From NCBI GenBank assembly GCA_958298945.1, contig OY282607.1, positions 73,524,868 to 73,588,867 on the forward strand: 64,000 nucleotides of DNA, written 5' to 3'. Shown piece after piece: positions 13,214-23,936 of the stretch. The translations under genes and the position numbers were made by a program. Under the pieces are notes generated by a model, which was given only the letters and a program-made list of their open reading frames with translations, was not told the origin of the DNA and did no database searches. The stretch is from Atherix ibis. Its lineage: Eukaryota; Arthropoda; Insecta; Diptera; Athericidae. Within the stretch, counting starts at the first letter, position 1. Every line of letters starts with the position of its first letter.

Positions 13214-15079
13214 TCTCTACGATTAATTAATATTTTTCGATATTATCATTGTGGCAAAATATATGTTTTCTTAACAACGTAATTTTTCTAAAATTTGTAG
13301 ATCTTAGGATTTTATATACTTCCATACAAATTTTGTATATATTAACTAATATTTTCTTATAGTTTATTGTCCAAAAATAATTATATTATTAACATATTGA
13401 TAATATTATTTAAATTGAACATTATCACAAAGTGTTAATAAAGTTATTATTTCTCAACAAAATGCGAATAAAATTAAATAGTTGCCACCATATAAAATTG
13501 ATAAAATATGTTAATACCATTGTTCTTATAATAACTGAAATCTCATAATTATAATAAATTTAACCACAATTTAACCAAGAACAATTCACTTAAAATTATT
13601 ATATTAATTACTGTAATAAAATATGAATGATTTTGAAAGAGATTTGAAATCGAATTAAATCGGTCAAGGGCGAATAGACGTACTCTTCACTTATTTTTAA
13701 GTGCTTTCCCACGATTTCCATCCCTAATAGGCTGAGAAATTTTTAAAGCTCTTAACGCTCGTTGACGACTGACAAGGGTAGCAATCAAACCTTACCAAGG
13801 CAAGGCAATGTACCTTAACGCGACCTCAAATGACTGTGAAATGTTTAACACATTCTCGAATTCAAACTACCACAAGGCATTAACAATTACCCAGGAACCG
13901 ATTGCTCTTTTGCTCCCCTAATATTATTGCCAATTCAAAAACCAATATTATTTTATTTTTATTCTCTCTTTACTCAACACTGTCGTTCTCTATTTTGGCT
14001 ATCTGACAGAAGTTTTGTTTCGTAATCATTAAACTTGGCATCCCTTCATGCTCACACTTATACTCTTTGTTCCGTTCTATTTCTTTTGAATTCTTTTGAT
14101 TAAATTGAGATGGTTGTCATTGTTGGTAGCTGGTTGATCATTTGACGATGGTTGGTAGAGCATAGAGAAAAGAATCTTGAATCTAAAAATCATTAACATT
14201 TAGCCATGAGGAAAAATACGACATTAAACTCTGCCAAAATCAAAAATTTCACCACAGCTACTACCGCAGAGCTATCAGCGGCTAAGTCCAATTGATTTTC
14301 ACTATCAACAAGAAATTCCAGTGGCAGATGGTATTAAAATCTATGAAATCGTTGAATTGAAATGGTGCAAAGAGGTCTAATGTCCTTGTGACGGGAAAAT
14401 CACAACCATTTCGTTTCAGCAAGATTTCAAGGGATTTTGTTAGGAATGTTAAGTAATTTAATTAATGGCGGTTTCGTCTCGTTTGTCGTTCATAAGATAC
14501 AATTGGAATAAATTGTTGTTCTTTCAATAAAATTTCAAGAAAGAAGAAAAACTTTGTAGGCATTACACGTAAACCTCAGGAGAACTTGCCTTTTACTTTG
14601 ACATCCTGTGCGATGAATTTAAATGACACAACCATAAACAGAAATTATAAATCTTTTAAGATATAAATCATTTTCCTTTTAGTATTTCTGTTATTTTATT
14701 TGTCAAAAATCAAACTTAAATAAAATTTGCATATTATTTTCTTTATACAATTGTAAATTGGTTTTCTAATATAAAAGTATTTGCATACAATTTTTATGTA
14801 TACTAGTAAATTGATTTTGCAGTATATTCAATATTTTTATTCATCGTTACGGTAAAAAATACATTTCCTTTTATTCTATAAATTATTTCCACACTTTCGA
14901 TTTAAAAGATAAATCGATCTAATCTAGCTACTTGGAATTTAAGCATTAACCTCCTATAAGTTTATTAAATATTCTTATAATAAATAAAATTTCCACGTTT
15001 ACTGTGTATTTTAGGAATTTGTTTGATATCTTTCCTATTTATTTAAGCTTCAAACCTTATCAAATATAAAAAATATTCA

Positions 15080-15139
15080 TTTTTTACATTTGATAAAGTA
15101 CATCTAAATTGCTAGGTGTACTTTATCAAATGTAAAAAA
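15080..15139. repeat. Perfect 23-bp inverted repeat (hairpin)
   Basis: Arms 15080-15102 and 15117-15139 are exact reverse complements (core ACATTTGATAAAGTACA), with a 14-base loop. No link to a recognisable transposon terminus. A fold-back mutation or a small MITE core are both possible. Confidence 0.9.
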
Positions 15140-15761
15140 TATCTGATTTCATTCGCAATAATGTTTGTCTTTATAAAAGAGTTTGATAATTTTATTTCGA
15201 AATTATTTGATGCATAACCAGGTCAACTGGAGTATAGAGAAAATGATGTTTTTCTAACTTCTTCAAATTTATTTTGTAAGCACCTGAGACAAGGGTAATT
15301 TTTTTCAAATCAACATATTTTCAGTGTCACTCTCTCAATTTATACTGTAGACAACTACAATCAAAGAAATTATTTATACTTTTAACTACAACACCGAAAA
15401 GTTAGAAAATGGAATAACATGCAGACAAGCATATGTGGCAAAATCTTATCCGAATAGCATCAATTCTGTTCAACTAACGAATAATTTAGTTAAGCAAGGT
15501 ACCGAAGCTTGTAAAATTGTGCCAATTCGAAAACTAAAATGCACAAATTCCAAATTATTCTTTATAAAAAATCAGAATAATTAGTAAAATGATATACATT
15601 ATAGGCAGGTTGTGGCAGTAAATGAATGGGGCTTGGGTGGTAGCTACACATTGGCGAAGACATTGTTTCCACTCTTCATAGCAGTGCTGAAAGGCTTCAA
15701 CTAAAATCGTTTTCAGCTCTTCGGTTATATTCCTTTAGATATTATCAACAGTACCGAGATA

Positions 15762-17055
15762 CGAGTGTCATTCAACAATTACTTAGCCTCACCGCCCGAT
15801 GGAACTGCTGTCACACAAAAGAAATTTACCATCGTGCAGTACATTCTTTTAGTAGCCTACTGTCAAAGTTTCAGTTGATTCCCCTCATTAGTTTTGTTTT
15901 GAGAGCCTTTGAAAGCGAGCGTGTCGGTCGGTTGCACAAAAATGGAAAAAGAACAATATCGTTCGGTGATTAGATTCTTGTTTTTGGAAGGGAAAACGCG
16001 CAGCAAAATCAAAGATCGCTTGGATGCTGTGTATGGTGACTCTTCTCCTTCGATGGCGACCGTCAAGAATTGGTTCAACGAGTTTTTTCGTGGCCGCACG
16101 TCGGTTTTTGATGAGCCACGCCCAGGTGCCGCAAAAACGGCTGCTACGGAGGAAAACGTTAAGAAAGTCCACGATCTCGTGTTGTCAGACCGTCGATTGA
16201 AGGTTCACGAGATAGCTGAGACTGTGGGCATCGCAGTATGAACGGTGCATCATATTCTATACGAAGAACTGGGCATGAGAAAGCTGTTGGCGCGATGGGT
16301 GCCGCGTTTGCTCACACCGGAAAACAAGCGCAACCGTGAGACAACATCGGCGACGTGTTTGGCGCTGTTTCAGCGCAATCCAGCGGAGTTCTTGCGTCGT
16401 TTCGTGACCATCGACGAAACATGGATTCACTGGTTCACACCAGAGACCAAGGAACAGTCGAAACAGTGGACTTCACCCGGTGAACGTGCTCCGAAGAAGG
16501 CGAAGACTGTTCGATCGGCCGGAAAGGGGATGGCCACCGTTTTCTGGGATTCACAAGGTGTGATCCACATCGATTACCTCGAGAAGGGTAAAACAATCAC
16601 GGGGCGCTACTATGCTGACTTATTGGGCCGATTTTACGTCGAATTGAAGAAAAAGCGGCCCCGCTTTGCGAAGAAAAAAGTGCTGTTCCACCACGACAAT
16701 GCGCCGGCTCACACCTTCGCCGTCGCCATGGCCAAATTGGTCGAATTGCGCTACGAATTGCTGCCCCATCCACCGTACTCTCCAGATTTGGCCCCCTGTG
16801 ACTACTTTTTGTTTCCAAACCTGAAAAAATCACTCGCCGGGAATAGATTTGGGTCGAACGAGGAGGTCATCGTCGCCACGGAGGCCTATTTTGCTTCCCT
16901 CGAGAAAATGTATTTTTTGGACGAGTTAAAAAAGTTAGAGCATCGCTGGGGCAAGTGCATCGAGCTTGAAGGAGATTGTGTGGAAAAATAAATTGCCACC
17001 TTTCCAAAAAAATTTTTTTTCTTTTGTAGGCTAAGTACTTGTTGAATGACCCTCG
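15762..17055 (+). mobile_element. Irritans-like mariner, second lineage, near-intact
   Basis: 1294 bp with inverted repeats of about 29 bp: left CGAGTGTCATTCAACAATTA (15762) and right read inward CGAGGGTCATTCAACAAGTA (17055). TA duplications lie at 15760-15761 and 17056-17057. It is clearly more GC-rich than its surroundings, consistent with recent arrival. Clearly diverged from copies A-C in both protein and terminal repeats. Confidence 0.95.
15942..16991 (+). pseudogene. Mariner transposase, irritans-like, intact except one stop codon
   Basis: Starts at ATG 15942 (MEKEQYRSVIRFLFLEGK) and would encode about 349 residues ending GDCVEK. The only break visible is an in-frame TGA at 16239-16241, inside the second helix-turn-helix (GIAV-stop-TVHHILYEE). 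Everything after it is open. Catalytic aspartates are all present in IDETWIHWF, HHDNAPAHT and APCDYF, at DD34D spacing, with WVPRLL before them. As written it gives only a DNA-binding fragment. Whether the TGA is fixed or a private mutation or read error cannot be told from one sequence. Confidence 0.93.
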
Positions 17056-17639
17056 TAGCATCTTTTCGACTGTTGTTGGATCTTGGAGAACAAAAAAGGT
17101 CACACGGACTTAGGACAAGGGGCCGGGCAACCACAGGAATTTCCTTTTCCGATAAAAACTCTTCGATGAAGATGGCCGTGTTATAAATGCGTTATCATAC
17201 TGGATCATCCAAGTGTCTGCAATGTCTGATCTAAATCCAGTAACCCTTTTTCTGAGCCTCTCAAGGCGCTGCGCTCTTAGTTCACAAGCGTCCTCACTTG
17301 CTCCACATCCGATATTGAAGGGCTTTCTGAACGACATTTGTCTTCCACTGCTTCTCTTACATTCAAAAATGCTTTATGCTACAAAAAATGTGTGGTCTTG
17401 ATGTGATATGATCCGCCTATGCTTGTTGAAACTTTTCGTAAGTGAAATTTGCAGATTCATTAAGTTTAATACAAAATTTAATCGCACAACATTGCTCTGA
17501 ATTTTGTGGTACAGCTCGTTAAGAAAGGACAACACATAATCTGTTTAAAGGAAAAATTCACAGTGTTGTTAAATCTCTCTCAGTGATGCCAGTCTTTTTA
17601 CCGTATATTATAAAATACATTATATTCAATGATTTGTAG

Positions 17640-18600
17640 TTGTAAAAATAGCATACAATCAAATTGTAAATAGCTGGCTTACTCGAAAATATTTTCGAAT
17701 ACATTTCGCAATCACTTCCTTATGCTAACGCAGGATTTTTTGTTTCCAAAGGTCAACACCTGTTTATGCTTACAATGATTAAAATAACACTTTTTAAATT
17801 TTTAAAAATCTTTCTAGATGGAGGTCACGAAAATAAATTGCGCTTAAAACTTAAAAAACCAAATGAAAGTATGATAAATAAGAAATCAAATATTTGTTCT
17901 TAATAAGTAAACAAAATAAAATAATTATTTCGAGAAAATTTAATATCAAAGTCAAATGCAAATTGAAAAATAAAACATTATAAATAATACCTTACATTTA
18001 TTCAATATAAAAATACACTTACAATTCTACAAATTGATAAGGGAAAAATTTAACAAATTTAATAATTCAATATTAAAAGTCTTTAAACTACACTCTAGGC
18101 TATATTCAGTAACATTCACTTTTGTATAATAAAACTAAATGAACAAAATGAATTGAAATAAATTTTGATTAAATACTACGAATACAGTAAAACAACCACA
18201 AAATAGCATTCACTGGTTTTTCTGTATTTTTTTTTTACAATATTCAAATTAAATACCTGTGGGAGTAAAATAAGTTGAATTTTTATCGCGAATAATCAGT
18301 TTCCATTTTGTTCGTTTCTTGTATGCCTTCATATCAAAATTCTTAATTAATTATTGATTGCCGTTTATAGAATGGTTTAAACTATTTAATGTTATATGAT
18401 CCAATAAAGATACAAGTATAAAGTATTTCAATTGAAAATATGATCTATTTACTTTGGTTTTTGCTTAAATTATGTTAATACGTGTTTGAATTTTTTCTGT
18501 TTTAGAATAAAGAATATTTAAAAAAAAATTGAACAACTACGTAAATATTGTGACAAGAATATATATATATAATAACAAAGATACTACAACGGAAGAAGTG
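17640..18600. other. AT-rich DNA, nothing recognised
   Basis: Lies between the nested mariner and the LINE end; no supportable feature. Confidence 0.6.
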
Positions 18601-18609
18601 GAACTTGTG

Positions 18610-18830
18610 TGAAAAATAGCCATTGGTGTTTCTCTACTAAACTAGACATTTCAACATTTCAAGAGATCTTGTGGCAAATGTCTTTTTAAAAGCTAACGAG
18701 CTTAAATAGGGAAGGTAACCGAAGAAGTTTTTTGACTACAGTGGATCACTAATCGGAAATGATACTTTTTATAATGAGAAATGCATAAATCATGAACTAA
18801 AGGAGTATATAGGTACGATGAATAACTTTT
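18610..18830 (-). pseudogene. Jockey-like LINE 3' end fragment
   Basis: Minus-strand reading gives KRHLPQDLL, matching KRHLPRDFLEE in the fragment at 22195-22475, and HYQKYHF-like sequence matching ISRYQKFHS there. The nucleotide sequence just past the coding end (GAAAC-CC-ATGG…) is also shared. Several stops. Same LINE family as at 22195, older or more decayed. No poly(A) tail or target duplication identified. Confidence 0.5.
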
Positions 18831-19416
18831 CTACGAATATAGAATGAGTATTAAAGATTTTTCCGTAGGACAAAAAAATTATTGTTTACATATAAATATT
18901 CAACTTTTATTATTTTTTGACGTATTATCCATTTAAATTGGTACATTTACTCTAGCAATTTTCTAAGCTCATAGTCCTATCTCTGTGGCTGCTTTCTTGA
19001 AGTCCCAAAATACTTGTTTAGAGCAGCAATAACACCACCGAATCTGTTGAAAAATGTTCTCACAGAAGTCTGGTGAATATGTCAGTTGAGCTGGTAGCTC
19101 ATATTTTAAATACCATATATCAAATTCTATTTTTATTAAAATCCGAAGTCAAATAGATTTAATTTATGTAGTTAAAAAATTCGGCACACATCTCGCCCAT
19201 CTTCACTCTTCTATCGCCTATCACATGACGTAAAATATCTTCAATTCTTTCGGAAATTGTCACCGTCTATATCGATATCCTTCACGTGTATCATCTTCAA
19301 TACTCGTAGGCCCACGGGTAAATTCTGCTGCCCACTCTTTTACGGTTGTAAATAAAGCAGCAAAAACATCGCAAACTTTTAACAAATTTTTATAAATTTC
19401 CGTCGCTGTTAAACTA

Positions 19417-20581
19417 CCAGGTGTATAAGCTTAAATCAGCTGTTTTTTAGTCAAAAAAACATGTTTTTTTATTTAAAAAAAACACATGTTTTTTTTCATA
19501 GAAAGCAAAAACCAATTAATTCAAAGTACTTCGCCCTCGCTAGCTAGACATTTTTCCCATCTCTCGGGCAATTTGTGGATACCACGCCAAAAAAATTTCT
19601 TCTCTTTCGAGGCAAATCACTCATCAAGCTATTTTCGGACGTCTTCGTAAGAATCGAAGTGCTGCTCAGTGAGCGCGTGCCCCATCGACGAAAACAGGTG
19701 GTAGTCGGAAGGGGCCTGGGCTGGTGAATAAGCGGGGTGGGGAAGCACCTTCTAGTTGATTGTCTCCAAGTAGTTTCGGACCATTTGTGACCTGTGCGAT
19801 GGTGCGTTGTCGTGGAGTAAAATCAGATTGTCATGTCTTTGTTGATAATCCGTCTTTTTTTTCAAGCAGAGCACGGTGCAATTTGATCAGTTGTTGGTGG
19901 TAGCGGTGAGCATTAACAGTTTTACCAGGTTTCAACATCTCATAGTAGACGATACCCTGCTGATCCCAACAAATGCACAGCATCGTCTTCCCCCCGAAGC
20001 GATTTGGTTTTGGGGAAGATGTTGATGGTTTGCCGGGATCGACCCACGATTTCTTGCGTTGAGGATTCTCGAAATATATCCACTTTTCATCGCCTGTAAC
20101 AATCCAATGCAGAAACCATGGCACGCAGACACATGGAAATGGCTGGTACAGCATTTTTTGCGATTGGGTATCGTCTTCGTCCAAAAGATCTTGCAATTGA
20201 TGGTCCTCAACCTTCCTATTTTCACGCTTCTTGTCCCACAAGTCAAAATTTCCGTCTTAAGCCGACGAAACCAATCTCGGCACGTTATTTCCAATAAAGC
20301 ACTGTCACCATAGGCTTCCATAAGTATTCGATACGATTCGACAACCGTTATGTTCAAATTGAAGGAGAGAAGCAGAGCTTCCCGTATACACATATGCTCT
20401 TTTTCTGACAGTAAACTAGACATGATTACGAAAGGAAAAATGTATGTTGTTGTACGAAATTGCTGAAAATGTGCACTGATTAATGTTGGCAGATGTCAAA
20501 CTCATAAAAAAAAGTATGGCGCTTAATACGCTCACTCACGCCATCTATGACCAAACAGCGGATTTAAGCTTATACATCTAG
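19417..20581 (-). mobile_element. Mauritiana (Mos1-like) mariner
   Basis: 1165 bp. Left end CCAGGTGTATAAGCTTAAAT (19417); right end read inward CTAGATGTATAAGCTTAAAT (20581), with two mismatches in the first five bases. TA flanks at 19415-19416 and 20582-20583. The CCAGGTGTA start is that of Mos1-type ends. Inserted into the N-terminal coding part of an older mariner relic. Confidence 0.93.
19521..20423 (-). pseudogene. Mauritiana-like mariner transposase, internally deleted
   Basis: Starts at ATG 20423 (MSSLLSEKEHMCIREALLL). A frame change near 20250 leads into LQDLLDEDDTQSQKMLYQ. The text then jumps directly to FLHWIVTGDEKW: some 60-70 residues covering the second helix-turn-helix and linker are missing compared with Mos1. 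Catalytic aspartates remain in TGDEKW, LLHDNAPSH and APSDYH. Further damage: a frame change near 19850, and three stops that replace tryptophans conserved in the family (in ETIN*KVLP and RK*LDE*FAS). Ends at TGA 19521. The block NRFGGKTMLCICWDQQG is diagnostic of the mauritiana group. Confidence 0.9.
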
Positions 20582-20644
20582 TATTTTTTTGAAAGAATTT
20601 AATAAAGGACCCAGTTTCCAATTGTGTACGCTTTTGTAAAAATC

Positions 20645-22190
20645 CCCTATGCTGAACACAAATAAATGAACTGAATAATTAGATCATTGACATACTATAT
20701 GATTATATGCTAGAACTGAAGACTTGACCAACAAATATTTATGTCCGCATTAATTATAGCCTTTGACAAGAAAATTCAGTTGAATGGCCAAATATCAAAC
20801 AAAATATTATCAGACTATATCTCTTAGTCATTCATAATACATAATATAGCTCCAAATATTGAATATAAAATTATAAAGTAGATAGATAATAAGAAGCTTT
20901 TAAATATTTCATCTTGAATAGTTTTTTATTAATTTCCAAAGATTTTGAATAAATAAATATATCTTTAATGTATATAAATAATGATTTGACTTGCAATGCC
21001 ACACACGTAAATATTTCCTTCTGTTTTATAAAATTATTTCAGAATAAATGTGAAAAGTAACAATTAAATAAAATCACACATGAACAAATATAAGTTTTCT
21101 AATTAGAATTCATGACCAAATTTCTTATGTTAAAACTAATAGTAAACTATGATTTATTCTTATTATTAAACAATTTTTATATAATTTATTTTAATTATCC
21201 TTAAATAGATATAACTTTAACTTTTAAAGGAAAAAATAATATAAGCAGCAAATAATAAATAGGACTCATTGTAAAATAAATTATTATTCAAAATCTAAAT
21301 AAAAGACAAAATACAAGTGTGGCAAGCATACCATATTGTCTACTATCGTTTGCAAATAACAAAACTATGTATGAGAAACTTTTTCCAGACATTTAACTCA
21401 ACTCAAACTTGCTTTGAAAGTTTCGTACAATCCTTCCCTTTACGAATAATTCAAATTCAGCTATATAATAAAGCTTCTCATCTTAGTTGGTAGCTTGGAA
21501 AATAGCCAAGGACTTAATCCATCCAGTTCTTTATATAAATAAAAAATAAAAAATTAAAAAGATACTATCATCAAAGAATAAAGAAAAAAACACTTTACCA
21601 GATGTTAAAAAAAAGAAAACAAGAATCTTAACTATTTTTGTATAAATGCTACCATGACACAGTACATTTTGATCATGGAAACAAGTTGTCGCATGCCACA
21701 TCCTTTCTATTTACACCATTACTGCATCTTGTTGTCTGCAATAGTTAAGTGTTAGGAGACGTCGAAATTCATCACTAGACATACTACTTATGTACTTTTC
21801 TTGTCAATATGTATGCACTTGTGTAAAACAACTAAGAAATGAAATTTTCACTTTATTCCATGACATAAATCGTTTCTTTGTGGACGCTACAAAATACTTG
21901 ACAGCTTTTTACAACATAATTGTAGAAAAATATTTTCAATTTTTCTGTACGAAAGGAATTTCTGTTTGTTTTTTTTTTACATAAAATTAGGAAATTTTAT
22001 GCATATCAAAAGGATTAATAAAAGTTGGAAGATGATTTTGGGAAGATGATTATAATTTAATAAAAATAAGACAATATCTTTTTTTTCTATTTATCTGCAA
22101 TTAAAAATTTATTATAACAAGCAGATTTATATAACATTTTAATTTACAATCTTGTCCAGCACGAAGTGGGAGTAAACACCCATCGGGGTT
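20645..22190. other. AT-rich DNA, nothing recognised
   Basis: Only accidental short frames. Confidence 0.6.
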
Positions 22191-22194
22191 TCTT

Positions 22195-22475
22195 CAACTA
22201 ACGGAAGTTAGATTCCTCTAGAAAATCTCTAGGCAAATGTCTCTTAAGTCTCCGATGAGTGTTTCCGGAGAAGGCAGTACAGGATAATTCTCTCACAAGT
22301 GAATTGTGAAGATAGGATAAAAGGGAATGAAATTTTTGATAGCGGGAAATGCACAGGTCCTGAATAAAGGCAATGTTTAGATGTATTGCGTTGTTGTTTA
22401 AACAAAAAAAAAGGGGCATCAACAATTTTACGGAGGATCTAGGATTGTAAGACCAGGACATGATAGGAATAAGAA
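22195..22475 (-). pseudogene. Jockey-like LINE ORF2 C-terminal fragment
   Basis: Minus-strand frame with MSWSYNPRSSVKLL, then ISRYQKFHSLLS and NSLVRELSCTAFSGNTHRRLKRHLP. This matches the usual C-terminal stretch of Jockey-clade ORF2 ('PAW…', then 'F-x-KL…NPLVREL…KRHLP'). Likely the same element as the RT fragment at 23215-23930, with about 740 bases of other sequence between. Stop at 22198. Confidence 0.7.
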
Positions 22476-22620
22476 CCCCCCAAAGTTCAATTCCAGATAT
22501 ACAAATGGGTTTATAATTGTATTGTCTATCTATTATATAAAAAAGTTTTTCATTTTGTAAGATTTTATTATGATGTATGTATGAGTTTTTGTTGTTTCAA
22601 TATGTGTGTTTTTTGAAGTC

Positions 22621-22733
22621 ATGAAAGAGCGTAAGCGTATTTGAGTGAAGAGGAGATGAAAGAGCGTAAGCGTATTCAAAAGAATACTGTGATGATGTTA
22701 GGATTGTAATTTTATTGATGTTAGGATTGTATG
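22621..22733. repeat. Two short tandem duplications
   Basis: ATGAAAGAGCGTAAGCGTAT occurs at 22621 and again at 22656 (period 35). GATGTTAGGATTGTA occurs at 22694 and 22717 (period 23). They lie between the two LINE fragments. Confidence 0.85.
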
Positions 22734-22823
22734 GAGCGAGAAAAAAAGTAGAATATGTGGACATAGGGGGCCATGAAAAAAGAATGAGAACATTGTCATG
22801 CTCTTACTTTCGAGAATGAAATT

Positions 22824-22876
22824 AAATTTTTTTAATTTTACATAAAAATAAAATTATGTAAAATTTAAAAAAAAAT
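22824..22876. repeat. AT-rich inverted repeat
   Basis: AATTTTACATAA (about 22834-22845) pairs with TTATGTAAAATT (about 22854-22865), extended by poly-T/poly-A on either side, to about 20 bp of imperfect stem. Confidence 0.7.
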
Positions 22877-22916
22877 ATCAATAATAGTGTTTTCCCTCTA
22901 TTAAGTAGAATATTTG

Positions 22917-22997
22917 ACATAGGGGCCCACCGGCGAAGCGATTGTAGGAGGGGGGGGGGGTTGGTGTGCGAAGCGAGCACGGGCGGAGCCCCCTATG
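22917..22997. repeat. GC-rich palindromic patch with GCGAAGCG motifs
   Basis: Bounded by ACATAGGGGCCC on the left and GAGCCCCCTATGT on the right, which are inverted copies. It contains GGCGAAGCG, TGCGAAGCGAGC and an 11-base G run. A further copy of the left boundary (AGTAGAATATGTGGACATAG) lies at about 22748-22770, roughly 155 bp upstream. Strikingly unlike the surrounding AT-rich DNA. Could be the end of an unrecognised DNA transposon. Confidence 0.6.
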
Positions 22998-23214
22998 TTA
23001 GTATATTAAAATTATACTTTTTATTGTTAGTTTCGAGCATTTGTCCAGTAGTCTAAGAAGTTGTACAATAGATAACGTCTAGTGACTTCAAGTTTTTTTA
23101 ATCTATGTGTAGTACTGGGTTTCATGTTTATTTCTTATCCAGATGATGTCACAAATAACGTACTTTATCATATTATAGAATCATGTTGCTTTTAAGGTAT
23201 AAAGGGGTAGTTTT

Positions 23215-23930
23215 TCCTTAACAAAGAGTGAAAGTAATGTGAGCACTCTTCTGTGCATTTACCAAAACTCTCCACATCTTAAACCAAGATTGAAGGTTGT
23301 GGATATGGGATTGTAAATTATTGGAAGCTATGTCAAGATTTGTATGAGTAGCCGTATTATCTGCATTAGTGGTAATGACAGTATTAGGATTAGATGGGAC
23401 CAAGGATACTGCCTTTAGCAAGTATGGCCGTATCACATGCATAAGTGACAATTATAGTATATATAAAATTGTTGGGACTCCGGCTAGAATAGGATATATT
23501 TCCGAGGATTCTGAGTTAATTGCATCTTGAAAATAACGTTGGGAGAGATATGAATTTATGATAAAATAGTATGTTGAAGTAAGAAAGCTCTTGAGTTTCC
23601 ACAGGAATCCAGGATTCCACACACAATCAACAGCTTGGGAGATATAAAACATTTCTAAAAAAAAGTAGCTGAAGGCAATATATTAATTTTTTATCCAATT
23701 AAAGTGAAACTTTTTTCAAGATAACTATCAGGAATTTAGTCAAAGTTTGGTAAATCAAAGGACGAAAATATCCTCTACCAAAAGCAGAGCCCTTCACTTA
23801 CTTAAATTTCTCTAACCAGAAGCAGTCGCATCCAAATAGATAAGTTTTCTCTCCCAAAATATCCCAATATGATAAACTCAAGATTCCATTTAGTAAGAGG
23901 CATCCGAATGGTCTATCCAATATCAGGAGG
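23215..23930 (-). pseudogene. Jockey-like LINE reverse transcriptase fragment
   Basis: Minus strand. Reads FYISQAVDCVWNPGFLWKLKSFL (23580-23650), a decayed 'LDI-QAFD-VWH-GLL-KLK' RT block. SYLSQRYFQDAIN and SSEIYPILAGVP follow. A second frame holds NTVITTNADNTATHT, where the catalytic YADD box has become NADN, then NLQSHIHNLQSWFKMWRVLVNAQKSAHITFTL. Sequence above 23655 to about 23930 is a more doubtful continuation. Catalytically dead. It abuts the mariner at 23937. Confidence 0.8.
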
Positions 23931-23936
23931 ACCATA

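Larger units (their letters stand above)
11908..15609. other. AT-rich stretch with a GC-richer unique block
   Basis: Besides the two hairpins, the block 13660-14640 is less AT-rich. It includes short frames such as DFHYQQEIPVADGIKIYEIV (about 14297-14355), broken by stops. No family recognised. It could be an unrecognised pseudogene or regulatory DNA. Confidence 0.4.
15610..17450 (-). pseudogene. Ancient mariner relic (RSDIA family), split by a younger mariner
   Basis: Two minus-strand halves flank the insertion at 15762-17055. Left of it (15610-15759) is a C-terminal piece reading YEEWKQCLRQCVAT. Right of it (17058-17450) are, in order of lower to higher coordinate, PLVLSPCDLF (third aspartate block, about 17100), LRKRVTGFRSDIADTWM with a decayed second-aspartate block YDNA (about 17190-17260), and HKAFLNVREAVEDKCRS (about 17330-17380). 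The middle, with the first catalytic aspartate and second HTH, is missing, so the relic was internally deleted. The match of the two flanks to one transposase shows that they were once continuous. Confidence 0.7.
18930..20640 (-). pseudogene. Irritans-like mariner relic, split by a mauritiana element
   Basis: Minus strand. From about 20640 down to 20584 it reads SFIKFF-like sequence. After the mauritiana insertion it continues at 19414 as TATEIYKNLLKV, then VKEWAAEFTRGPTSIEDDTREG (19290-19340) and ISERIEDILRHVIGDRRVKMGEM (19200-19270). Then it jumps to a C-terminal stretch, YELPAQLTYSPDF (about 19080) and RFGGVIAALNKYFG. The first- and second-aspartate regions are absent, so it is an internally deleted derivative. 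The join of flank reading frames across the inserted element supports a single original gene. Boundaries approximate. Confidence 0.6.

Noticed and set aside
22917..22997. GC-rich islet as possible bacterial or viral DNA
   Set aside because: Too short, no coding frame, and bounded by inverted ACATAGGGG repeats in insect-like DNA; a transposon end is simpler.
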